Origin: Pseudomonas sp. ZH-FAD
GTDB lineage: Bacteria > Pseudomonadota > Gammaproteobacteria > Pseudomonadales > Pseudomonadaceae
Direction: 5' to 3'
Assembly (NCBI RefSeq): GCF_002803095.1
Contig: NZ_PGLR01000044.1
Coordinates: forward strand, 1 to 50,248
DNA length: 50,248 bases
Positions 43,792-50,248 of this stretch are shown here, piece after piece; position 1 is the first letter of the stretch, and each line of letters opens with the position of its first letter. A model generated the notes under the pieces. It saw only the letters and a list, made by a program, of their open reading frames with translations, was not told the origin of the DNA and did no database searches. The position numbers and the translations under genes are program-made.

Positions 43792-45093
43792 TTGTTCTTC
43801 GAGCGTCATGAGGGCGGTGAGCGGGCCATCCTGGTTCATCTGGAAGGCCAAGACTCCGAGGCGAGCGAAGATCCCCAGGAGTTCCAGGAATTGGCCATGT
43901 CGGCGGGTGCAGACATGGTCGCTTTCTTTAGCGTGCCCAGCAGTCGTCTGACTGCCAAGTTCCTTATCGGCAGTGGCAAGGTCGAGGAGCTGCGCGACCA
44001 GGTCAAGGCCATCGAGGCCGATCTGGTCATCTTCAATCACACCCTGACCCCGAGCCAGGAGCGCAACCTCGAGCGCGCTTTCGAGTGTCGTGTGCTCGAT
44101 CGTACCGGGTTGATCCTCGATATCTTCGCCCAGCGTGCGCGCACTCACGAAGGCAAACTGCAGGTCGAGTTGGCTCAGCTCGATCACATGAGTACGCGTC
44201 TGGTGCGTGGCTGGACTCACCTCGAGCGGCAGAAGGGTGGTATCGGCCTGCGTGGCCCGGGTGAAACCCAGCTGGAAACCGACCGTCGCTTGCTGCGTGT
44301 GCGTATTCGCCAGATCAAGCAGAAGCTCGAGAAGGTGCGCAGTCAGCGCGAGCAGGCGCGCCGTGGGCGCAGGCGTGCGGATATCCCTTCGGTTTCCCTG
44401 GTGGGTTACACCAACGCCGGCAAGTCCACGCTGTTCAATGCGCTCACCACCTCCGAGGTCTATGCGGCCGACCAGCTGTTCGCCACGCTCGATCCGACCT
44501 TGCGGCGCCTGCAGCTCGATGACCTGGGGTCGATCGTGCTGGCTGACACTGTGGGTTTCATTCGCCACCTGCCGCACAAGCTGGTCGAGGCTTTCCGCGC
44601 TACGTTGGAAGAGTCGAGCAACTCCGATCTGCTGTTGCACGTGATCGATGCCCATGAGCCCGAGCGTATGGCGCAGATCGAGCAGGTGCAGAACGTGCTC
44701 AAGGAGATCGGCGCACACGAGTTGCCGATGCTCGAGGTATACAACAAGCTGGATTTGTTGGATGGTGTCGAGCCGCAGATCCAGCGCGATGCTGATGGCA
44801 AGCCGCTGCGTGTCTGGTTGTCGGCCCGCGAGGGACGTGGTCTTGAGCTGTTGCGTCAAGCAGTGGCGGAGCTGTTGGGCGAGGATTTGTTCGTTGCTAC
44901 TCTGCAGCTTCCGCAAGGTTTGGGGCGACTGCGTGCGCAGTTCTTCGCGCTGGGGGCGGTGCAGAGCGAAGAACATGACGAGTTGGGGCGCAGCCTGCTG
45001 GCGGTACGTTTGCCACGAGTCGAGCTCAATCGCCTGGTGAGTCGCGAAGGTTTGGAGCCTCAAACCTTCATCGAGCAACATACTTTGCAATAA
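43792..45093 (+). CDS. hflX: Ribosome-dissociating GTPase HflX
   Basis: A 433-residue GTPase that splits stalled ribosomes. The N-terminal HflX domain includes SRLTAKFLIGSGKVEELRDQ and the Gly-rich KGGIGLRGPGETQLETDRR; the GTPase domain has VSLVGYTNAGKSTLFNALT, LADTVGFIRHLPHKLVEAFR and LEVYNKLDLLDG. The start is a TTG at 43792 with AGGGGG upstream, 12 bp after hfq, as in other Pseudomonas. Cotranscribed with hfq. Confidence 0.96.
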   Translation: MFFERHEGGERAILVHLEGQDSEASEDPQEFQELAMSAGADMVAFFSVPSSRLTAKFLIGSGKVEELRDQVKAIEADLVIFNHTLTPSQERNLERAFECRVLDRTGLILDIFAQRARTHEGKLQVELAQLDHMSTRLVRGWTHLERQKGGIGLRGPGETQLETDRRLLRVRIRQIKQKLEKVRSQREQARRGRRRADIPSVSLVGYTNAGKSTLFNALTTSEVYAADQLFATLDPTLRRLQLDDLGSIVLADTVGFIRHLPHKLVEAFRATLEESSNSDLLLHVIDAHEPERMAQIEQVQNVLKEIGAHELPMLEVYNKLDLLDGVEPQIQRDADGKPLRVWLSAREGRGLELLRQAVAELLGEDLFVATLQLPQGLGRLRAQFFALGAVQSEEHDELGRSLLAVRLPRVELNRLVSREGLEPQTFIEQHTLQ

Positions 45094-45145
45094 AGCCTGG
45101 GACGGTGGCTTTGCTGTCACCATAGGGCTTTGGGTAGCATTGGCC

Positions 45146-45164
45146 GGCGCGCCGTGGGCGCGCC
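45146..45164. other. GGCGCGCC-GTG-GGCGCGCC palindromic pair between hflX and hflK
   Basis: Two perfect 8-bp palindromes GGCGCGCC separated by GTG make a strong hairpin in the 97-bp gap, 26 bp before the hflK ATG. A weak pyrimidine stretch follows but no real T run. Attenuation between hfq-hflX and hflKC is possible; nothing else in the gap supports a promoter. Confidence 0.4.
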
Positions 45165-45190
45165 TTCGCTTTATCAGTACGGAGAACGCT

Positions 45191-46360
45191 ATGGCTTGGA
45201 ATGAGCCGGGTGGCAACTCGAACAATCAAGACCCTTGGGGCGGCCGCAAAGGCGGTGGCCGGCAGGGGCCGCCGGATCTCGACGAAGCGTTCCGCAAGCT
45301 GCAAGAAAGCCTCAACGGGCTGTTTGGCGGTGGCAAGAAACGTGGTGACGACGACTCTGGTCGCAGTGGCGGCGGTGGTGGCTTTGGCCTGCTGTTCGTC
45401 GGCCTTGGCCTGTTGGCGGTGGTATGGCTGTACAGCGCGATCTACGTGGTGGATGAACAGGAGCAGGCCGTTGTGCTGCGCTTCGGTAAGTACCATGAGA
45501 CCGTTGGTCCGGGCCTGAACATTTATTTCCCGCCAATCGATCGCAAGTTCCAGGAAAACGTCACGCGTGAGCGCGCCTACAGCAAGCAGGGCGCCATGCT
45601 GACCGAAGACGAGAACATCATTGAAGTGCCGCTGACCGTGCAATACCGGGTGAGCAACCTGCAGGACTTCGTGCTCAACGTCGACCAGCCGGAAGTCAGT
45701 CTGCAGCACGCCACAGACAGTGCCGTGCGCCACGTGGTGGGTTCCACCGAGATGGATCAGGTGCTGACCGAAGGTCGTGAACTGATGGCCAGCGAGGTGC
45801 GTGAGCGCCTGCAGCGTTTCCTCGACAACTACCGCACCGGTATCACCATCACTCAGGTGAACATCCAGAGCGCTGCGGCGCCGCGTGAGGTTCAGGAAGC
45901 CTTCGACGACGTGATCCGTGCCCGTGAAGACGAGCAACGCGAGAAGAACCAGGCCGAGTCCTACGCCAACGGCGTGATTCCGGAAGCGCGTGGTCAGGCC
46001 CAGCGTCTGCTGGAAGAGGCCAATGGTTACCGTGACGAAGTCATCGCTCGCGCCCAGGGTGAGGCTGATCGCTTCACCAAGTTGGTCGCCGAGTACCGCA
46101 AGGCGCCTGAGATCACTCGCGAGCGTCTGTACATCGACACCATGCAGGAAGTGATGAGCAACACCAGCAAGGTTCTGGTAACCGGTGACAAGGGGCAGAA
46201 CAACCTGCTCTATCTGCCGTTGGACAAGATGATCGACAGCCGTGGTGGTGCTTCTTCCTCCAGCTCTGCCAACAGCAGCAATTCGACAGCGCGTGATCCG
46301 GCCGTGCCGCTGAGCAGCGATATGTCCCAGCGTAACCTGCGTACTCGGGAGGGCCGTTGA
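45191..46360 (+). CDS. hflK: FtsH protease modulator HflK
   Basis: A 389-residue inner-membrane SPFH/band-7 protein that with HflC encloses the FtsH protease. A Gly/Asn-rich cytoplasmic tail (NEPGGNSNNQDPWGGRKGGG) precedes one transmembrane helix (GLLFVGLGLLAVVWLYSAIY), then the SPFH domain (QEQAVVLRFGKYHETVGPGL) and a long helical part (NGVIPEARGQAQRLLEEANG). A Ser/Asn run precedes the C-terminus. GGAGAACG lies before the ATG at 45191. Its stop overlaps the hflC start as TGATG. Confidence 0.96.
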   Translation: MAWNEPGGNSNNQDPWGGRKGGGRQGPPDLDEAFRKLQESLNGLFGGGKKRGDDDSGRSGGGGGFGLLFVGLGLLAVVWLYSAIYVVDEQEQAVVLRFGKYHETVGPGLNIYFPPIDRKFQENVTRERAYSKQGAMLTEDENIIEVPLTVQYRVSNLQDFVLNVDQPEVSLQHATDSAVRHVVGSTEMDQVLTEGRELMASEVRERLQRFLDNYRTGITITQVNIQSAAAPREVQEAFDDVIRAREDEQREKNQAESYANGVIPEARGQAQRLLEEANGYRDEVIARAQGEADRFTKLVAEYRKAPEITRERLYIDTMQEVMSNTSKVLVTGDKGQNNLLYLPLDKMIDSRGGASSSSSANSSNSTARDPAVPLSSDMSQRNLRTREGR

Positions 46361-47229
46361 TGAGCAACAAGTCCCTGATCGGCCTGATCGTGGCCGTGGT
46401 CGTGGCCCTGGTGGCGTGGAACAGCTTCTATATCGTGGCGCAGACCGAACGTGCGGTGCTGTTGCAGTTCGGGCGAGTGGTTCAGCCTGATGTGCAGCCC
46501 GGCCTGCATGTGAAGATCCCCTACGTCAACCAGGTGCGTATCTTCGACGGTCGTTTGTTGACGCTGGATTCGACGTCTTCTCGCTTCCTCACTCTGGAGA
46601 AGAAGGCGCTGATGGTCGATGCCTATGCCAAGTGGCGGGTGAAGGATGCCGAGCGCTTCTATCAGTCCACCTCTGGCATGAAGCAGGTCGCTGATGAGCG
46701 ACTGGCGCGTCGTCTGGAAGCATCGCTGCGTGACCAGTTCGGTAAGCGTACCCTGCACGAATCGGTATCCGGTGAGCGTGATGCACTGATGGCCGATGTG
46801 ACCGCGACCCTCAATCGCGCCGCCGAGCGTGAGCTGGGTATCGAAGTGGTCGACGTGCGGGTCAAGGCCATCGACCTGCCGCGCGAAGTGAACCGCAGCG
46901 TGTTCGAGCGGATGAGCACCGAGCGTGAACGTGAAGCCCGCGAGCATCGCGCCAAGGGTCGTGAGCTGGCCGAAGGTATTCGCGCCGACGCCGATCGTCA
47001 GCGCCGCGTACTGCTGGCTGAAGCCTATCGTGAAGCTGAAGAGCTGCGCGGTGACGGTGACGCCCAGGCTGCCTCGATCTACGCCAACGCCTTCGGTCAG
47101 GATCAGGAGTTCTACTCCTTCTACCGTAGTCTGCAGGCTTACCGCGAAAGCTTCGCTGACAAGCGTGATGTGCTGGTGCTGGACCCGGGCAGCGATTTCT
47201 TCCGCTACCTGGAAAAATCCAGGCCTTGA
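46360..47229 (+). CDS. hflC: FtsH protease modulator HflC
   Basis: A 289-residue partner of HflK. One N-terminal transmembrane helix (LIGLIVAVVVALVAWNSFYI) is followed by the SPFH domain (VAQTERAVLLQFGRVVQPDV, LTLEKKALMVDAYAKWRVKD) and the helical C-terminal region (EREREAREHRAKGRELAEGI). The ATG at 46360 overlaps the hflK TGA and is preceded by GAGGG. A stem-loop and then a terminator lie downstream, before DUF2065. Confidence 0.96.
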   Translation: MSNKSLIGLIVAVVVALVAWNSFYIVAQTERAVLLQFGRVVQPDVQPGLHVKIPYVNQVRIFDGRLLTLDSTSSRFLTLEKKALMVDAYAKWRVKDAERFYQSTSGMKQVADERLARRLEASLRDQFGKRTLHESVSGERDALMADVTATLNRAAERELGIEVVDVRVKAIDLPREVNRSVFERMSTEREREAREHRAKGRELAEGIRADADRQRRVLLAEAYREAEELRGDGDAQAASIYANAFGQDQEFYSFYRSLQAYRESFADKRDVLVLDPGSDFFRYLEKSRP

Positions 47230-47235
47230 TCGGCA

Positions 47236-47264
47236 ACCCTGGCGGCGCGATGCGTCGCCAGGGT
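47236..47264. other. Stem-loop after hflC
   Basis: ACCCTGGCG and CGCCAGGGT form a 9-bp stem, extendable inside by GCG/CGT-type pairs. It starts 7 bp after the hflC stop and has no T run; it probably protects or ends the hflC message together with the terminator at 47296. Confidence 0.5.
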
Positions 47265-47290
47265 GACCGCAAGGTAAAACGTGGTATCAT
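47263..47290 (+). promoter_or_regulatory. Candidate promoter for DUF2065-hisZ-purA
   Basis: An extended -10 TGGTATCAT (TATCAT at 47285-47290) lies 16 bp after GTGACC (47263-47268), which fits a weak -35. The predicted start site (~47297) would fall at the first base of the terminator hairpin at 47296, so new transcripts would begin with that hairpin. Confidence 0.45.
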
Positions 47291-47295
47291 GCGGC

Positions 47296-47319
47296 AGCCG
47301 GGAAAATCCCGGCTTTTTT
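47296..47319 (+). terminator. Rho-independent terminator after hflC
   Basis: AGCCGGGA and TCCCGGCT form an 8-bp stem with an AAA loop, followed directly by TTTTTT. It lies 15 bp before the DUF2065 ATG, so it separates hflKC from the DUF2065-hisZ-purA unit. Confidence 0.82.
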
Positions 47320-47334
47320 GCGTCTGTGGGAATC

Positions 47335-47520
47335 ATGTGGCAGGAACTCGGCATCGCATTGTGTCTGGTATTGGTGCTGGAAGGCATCCTGCCCTTCCTC
47401 TATCCGCGCCATTGGCGCGGAGCGGTCATGCAGGCAGCTCGTCTGCCCGACCGCCGACTGCGCCTTATGGGGCTGGCCAGCATGCTGCTGGGTACGGCCC
47501 TTCTATATCTGCTTCACTGA
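47335..47520 (+). CDS. DUF2065 small membrane protein
   Basis: A 61-residue protein with two transmembrane helices (LGIALCLVLVLEGILPFLY and LMGLASMLLGTALLYLL) joined by a basic loop PRHWRGAVMQAARLPDRRLR. This is the DUF2065 family, function unknown, widely found between hflC and hisZ or purA in gamma-proteobacteria. The ATG at 47335 gives the family start MWQELGIAL; a reading 18 codons longer would run through the terminator. The position suggests a link with the HflKC-FtsH membrane complex, but that is inference. Confidence 0.85.
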   Translation: MWQELGIALCLVLVLEGILPFLYPRHWRGAVMQAARLPDRRLRLMGLASMLLGTALLYLLH

Positions 47521-47557
47521 AGGCTTGTGCCGCCCGGATCGAGAGGGGAATGGCGAA

Positions 47558-48745
47558 ATGGCAACGGTAGACCGCTGGCTGCTGCCAGATGGCATCGAAG
47601 AAGTACTGCCGCCGGAAGCGGCACGCATCGAGGCGGCACGCCGTCAGGTGCTGGATCTGTTCCAACGTTGGGGTTACGAGTTCGTCGTCACCCCCCATAT
47701 CGAGTACCTGGAATCCCTGCTGACTGGTGCCGGCCAGGATCTCGACCTGCGTACCTTCAAGGTCACCGATCCGCTGTCCGGTCGGCAGATGGGCTTTCGT
47801 GCCGACATCACCCCGCAGGTGGCGCGCATCGATGCTCACACCATGCGCCGTGAGGGGCCGAGCCGTCTGTGCTATGCCGGCAGCGTGTTGCATGCGCAGC
47901 CGCGTGCACTGACTACCTCGCGTAGCCCGATCCAGCTGGGTGCCGAGCTCTATGGCGACGCCAGTCCGGCCAGCGACATTGAAGTGATCAGCCTGCTGGT
48001 GGAAACCCTCGAGCTGGCTGCGGTGCCGGACGTGCACATGGATCTCGGTCATGTCGGCATCTACCGTGGTCTGGCGCATGCCGCTGGCCTGTCCGGTGAG
48101 GCCGAGCAGCAACTGTTCGATGCGCTGCAGCGCAAGGCCATGGATGAGATCGAGAGCCTGACCGCCGCGTTGCCGGCGGGCCTGGGCAGCATGCTGCGTT
48201 CGCTCGCCGAGCTGTGTGGCGGCCGGGAAGTGCTGGATCTGGCTCAGGCCGTTCTGGTCGAGGCGCCGGATGCGGTGCACGCTGCGCTCGATGAGCTGGT
48301 GGCCATCGCCGATGCGCTGGAGCTGCGTTATCCGGAGCTGCCGCTGTACTTCGACCTGGGCGAGTTGCGCGGCTACAACTATCACACCGGCGTGGTGTTC
48401 GCGGCCTTCGTGCCGGGTGAGGGCGGTGCCATCGCTCAGGGTGGCCGTTATGACGACACTGGCGCGGTATTCGGTCGTGCGCGCCCGGCTACTGGCTTTT
48501 CCACGGACCTGAAGACCCTGGTAACCCTGGGTGACATGCGTGTGGATGAGGCGGTCAGCGGTGTCTGGGCGCCGGACAATCATGATCTCTATCTGTGGCA
48601 GGCCGTTCGTCGTCTGCGTGGTGAAGGCGAGCGCGTGGTACAGGCGCTGCCCGGGCAGAGCGAGGCGGATGCGCGCGAAGCAGGCTGTGATCGCCTGCTG
48701 ACGCTGCGCGATGGACGTTGGCAGGTGGCGCCCCTGGCGTCCTGA
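47558..48745 (+). CDS. hisZ: ATP phosphoribosyltransferase regulatory subunit
   Basis: A 395-residue histidyl-tRNA-synthetase-like protein that activates the short HisG in histidine synthesis. It has the class II core with GYEFVVTPHIEYLESLLTGA, the motif 2-like FRADITPQVARIDAH, and ELRGYNYHTGVVFAAFVPG, GGRYDDTGAVFGRARPATGF near the C-terminus; it lacks the HisS anticodon-binding domain. The ATG at 47558 follows GAGAGGGGAA. It lies between DUF2065 and purA as in other Pseudomonas. Confidence 0.96.
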   Translation: MATVDRWLLPDGIEEVLPPEAARIEAARRQVLDLFQRWGYEFVVTPHIEYLESLLTGAGQDLDLRTFKVTDPLSGRQMGFRADITPQVARIDAHTMRREGPSRLCYAGSVLHAQPRALTTSRSPIQLGAELYGDASPASDIEVISLLVETLELAAVPDVHMDLGHVGIYRGLAHAAGLSGEAEQQLFDALQRKAMDEIESLTAALPAGLGSMLRSLAELCGGREVLDLAQAVLVEAPDAVHAALDELVAIADALELRYPELPLYFDLGELRGYNYHTGVVFAAFVPGEGGAIAQGGRYDDTGAVFGRARPATGFSTDLKTLVTLGDMRVDEAVSGVWAPDNHDLYLWQAVRRLRGEGERVVQALPGQSEADAREAGCDRLLTLRDGRWQVAPLAS

Positions 48746-48801
48746 ATTCATTTTCGCCGGCCCGCGGCCGGCATCGAAGCTTGCGCGAAGAGGACAAGTT
48801 T

Positions 48802-50097
48802 ATGGGTAAGAATGTCGTCGTCCTGGGCACCCAATGGGGTGATGAGGGCAAGGGCAAGATCGTCGACCTGCTCACCGAGCAGGCCGCTGCAGTGGTGCGT
48901 TATCAGGGCGGTCACAACGCTGGCCACACCCTGGTGATCAACGGTGAGAAGACCGTCCTGCACCTGATTCCGTCCGGCATCCTGCGTGCCGGCGTCGAGT
49001 GCCTGATCGGCAACGGTGTGGTCGTCGCTCCCGATGCTCTGATGCGCGAAATCACCAAGCTGGAAGAGAAGGGTGTACCGGTGCGTGAGCGCCTGCGTAT
49101 CAGCCCGGCCTGCCCGTTGATCCTGTCCTATCACGTGGCGCTGGACCAGGCGCGCGAAAAGGCCCGTGGCGATGCCAAGATCGGCACCACCGGTCGCGGT
49201 ATCGGCCCGGCCTACGAAGATAAGGTCGCGCGTCGCGGCCTGCGCGTCGGTGACCTGTTCCACCGCGAGCGTTTCGCCGCCAAGCTGGGCGAGCTGCTGG
49301 ATTACCACAATTTCCAGCTGGTCAATTTCTACAAAGAGCCGGCCATCGACTTCCAGAAAACCCTGGATGAGTGCATGGAATATGCCGAGCTGCTCAAGCC
49401 GATGATGGCTGATGTGACTGCCGTGCTGCATGACCTGCGTCGTGAAGGCAAGGACATCATGTTCGAAGGTGCCCAGGGTTCGCTGCTGGACATCGACCAT
49501 GGCACCTACCCCTACGTGACCAGCTCCAACACCACCGCTGGCGGTATCGCCACCGGCTCCGGTTTCGGTCCGCTGTACCTGGATTACATCCTCGGTATCA
49601 CCAAGGCCTACACCACCCGGGTCGGCTCCGGCCCGTTCCCGACAGAACTGTTCGATGACGTTGGCGCCTTTCTGGCCAAGCGTGGTCACGAGTTCGGCGC
49701 CACCACTGGTCGTGCCCGTCGTTGCGGCTGGTTCGATGCGGTGATCCTGCGTCGCGCCATCGAGATCAACAGCATCTCCGGCCTGTGCCTGACCAAGCTG
49801 GACGTACTCGACGGTCTGGAAACCATCCGTATCTGCACCGGCTACAAGGATGCCAACGGCCAGGTGCTGGTCGATGCGCCGACCGACGCCGACAGCTACA
49901 TCGGCCTGCAGCCGGTCTACGAGGAAATGCCGGGCTGGAGCGAATCCACCCTGGGCGCCAAGACCCTGGAAGACCTGCCGGCCGCTGCTCGTGCCTACAT
50001 CAGGCGTGTGGAAGAGCTGGTTGGTGCGCCGATCGATATCATCTCTACCGGCCCGGATCGCAACGAGACCATCGTACTGCGTCATCCGTTTGCCTGA
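48802..50097 (+). CDS. purA: Adenylosuccinate synthetase
   Basis: A 431-residue GTP-dependent enzyme joining IMP and aspartate for AMP synthesis. The P-loop TQWGDEGKGKIVDLLTEQ includes Asp13; His41 is in RYQGGHNAGHTLV. Further signatures are GRGIGPAYEDKVARRGLRVG, MFEGAQGSLLDIDHGTYPYV and GATTGRARRCGWFDAVILRR. The ATG at 48802 follows AAGAGGA. A strong terminator and then an apparent group II intron begin directly downstream. Confidence 0.98.
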   Translation: MGKNVVVLGTQWGDEGKGKIVDLLTEQAAAVVRYQGGHNAGHTLVINGEKTVLHLIPSGILRAGVECLIGNGVVVAPDALMREITKLEEKGVPVRERLRISPACPLILSYHVALDQAREKARGDAKIGTTGRGIGPAYEDKVARRGLRVGDLFHRERFAAKLGELLDYHNFQLVNFYKEPAIDFQKTLDECMEYAELLKPMMADVTAVLHDLRREGKDIMFEGAQGSLLDIDHGTYPYVTSSNTTAGGIATGSGFGPLYLDYILGITKAYTTRVGSGPFPTELFDDVGAFLAKRGHEFGATTGRARRCGWFDAVILRRAIEINSISGLCLTKLDVLDGLETIRICTGYKDANGQVLVDAPTDADSYIGLQPVYEEMPGWSESTLGAKTLEDLPAAARAYIRRVEELVGAPIDIISTGPDRNETIVLRHPFA

Positions 50098-50120
50098 TCG
50101 AGACTCTCGAGTCGCACAGA

Positions 50121-50143
50121 AGCCGCCTTCGGGCGGCTTTTTT
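50121..50143 (+). terminator. Rho-independent terminator of purA
   Basis: AGCCGCC and GGCGGCT flank a TTCG-type loop and are followed by TTTTTT, 24 bp after the purA stop. This type of hairpin plus T run is the usual target of group IIC introns. Confidence 0.92.
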
Positions 50144-50146
50144 GTG

Positions 50147-50248
50147 GTGCGCCAGGCATGGCGCGTAGCGCCGTGACTGGCGCTGTCGGGTTCACTGTGG
50201 TGGTGAGCCTGGCGACTTGGAGGTGAAAGTCCTCTACACACCCGGCAA
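50147..50248 (+). mobile_element. 5' end of a putative group IIC intron (cut by the window edge)
   Basis: Directly after the purA terminator the DNA reads GTGCGCCAGGCATGGCGCG, beginning with the GTGYG of group II introns and closely like the GUGUGCCCGGCAUGGG start of the Oceanobacillus group IIC intron. Further on, TTGGAGGTGAAAGTCCTCTAC matches the domain I motif GGGUGAGAGUCCC seen in such introns. The reverse-transcriptase gene and the 3' end would lie beyond the window. Identity is inferred from the start motif, the domain I motif and the position behind a terminator. Confidence 0.65.

Noticed and set aside
43537..45225. Open frame of 562 codons on the minus strand opposite hfq-hflX
   Set aside because: Antisense to two intact genes with clear motifs; composition is that of a reverse-strand artefact.
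47281..47334. Longer start for the DUF2065 gene at 47281
   Set aside because: The added 18 codons would translate the terminator hairpin and T run; the ATG at 47335 gives the family start.
48748..50241. Open frame of 497 codons on the minus strand opposite purA
   Set aside because: Antisense to purA; it crosses the purA terminator and the intron start without recognisable motifs.

Overview
The window is GC-rich chromosomal DNA from a gamma-proteobacterium of the genus Pseudomonas (in the broad sense, most like the P. mendocina / alcaliphila / pseudoalcaligenes group). The evidence is the gene set and gene order: parC-parE-yqiA-cpdA-yqiB-nudF-thiC-tolC, smp/serB/fimX, psd/rhdA/motAB/rsgA/orn, and queG//nnrD-tsaE-amiB-mutL-miaA-hfq-hflX-hflK-hflC-DUF2065-hisZ-purA. 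These correspond to PA4938-PA4992 of P. aeruginosa PAO1, as I recall its numbering. The species assignment is inference.

Layout. 0-1.6 kb: the end of an IS21-type insertion sequence (five phased 23-bp tandem repeats) cuts into an acyl-CoA dehydrogenase gene and leaves its last 61 codons in front of an intact acyl-CoA dehydrogenase. 1.6-13 kb (minus strand): a lone PqiC-like lipoprotein, then a tightly packed cluster with topoisomerase IV (parE, parC) flanking an esterase-like secreted protein and a membrane-anchored retropepsin-like protease, plus yqiA, cpdA, a DUF1249 gene, nudF, and thiC under a TPP riboswitch. 13.3-20.9 kb: tolC-type outer-membrane channel (divergent from thiC), waaA, a LysR regulator divergent from an EmrE-type efflux gene with a perfect palindromic operator between them, an FAD oxidoreductase/aldo-keto reductase pair, and a Nudix-like protein. 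20.9-31.3 kb: an Smp/AhpA-type membrane protein divergent from serB, then a minus-strand block of fimX, a fimW-like PilZ protein, psd, rhdA and an HDOD protein. 31.4-36.9 kb: motAB converging on rsgA, a membrane-anchored methyltransferase, orn, queG. 37-50 kb (plus strand): the long nnrD-to-hflC housekeeping run, then DUF2065-hisZ-purA with its own promoter candidate.

No tRNA, rRNA, CRISPR array or prophage is visible. The mobile or repeated DNA is the IS21 end, three REP doublets (REPINs) and two REP-like singlets that all begin with GTAG, two copies of a ~150-bp MITE-like element in opposite orientation, and, in the last ~100 bp, what looks like the 5' end of a group IIC intron placed directly behind the purA terminator.

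Functional themes: DNA topology and repair (parCE, mutL), RNA metabolism (orn, hfq, miaA, hflX, queG, tsaE, rsgA), envelope biogenesis and quality control (waaA, amiB, psd, hflKC, tolC), second-messenger-linked surface behaviour (cpdA, fimX, fimW-like, motAB), and cofactor/nucleotide metabolism (thiC, nudF, nnrD, purA). The most second-look-worthy observations are the REP GTAG ends that double as TAG stop codons for three genes, the paired MITE-like elements, the group IIC intron start, the HAMP/acidic-linker/cyclase-like architecture of the Smp protein, the diverged Nudix box, and the LysR-emrE operator.
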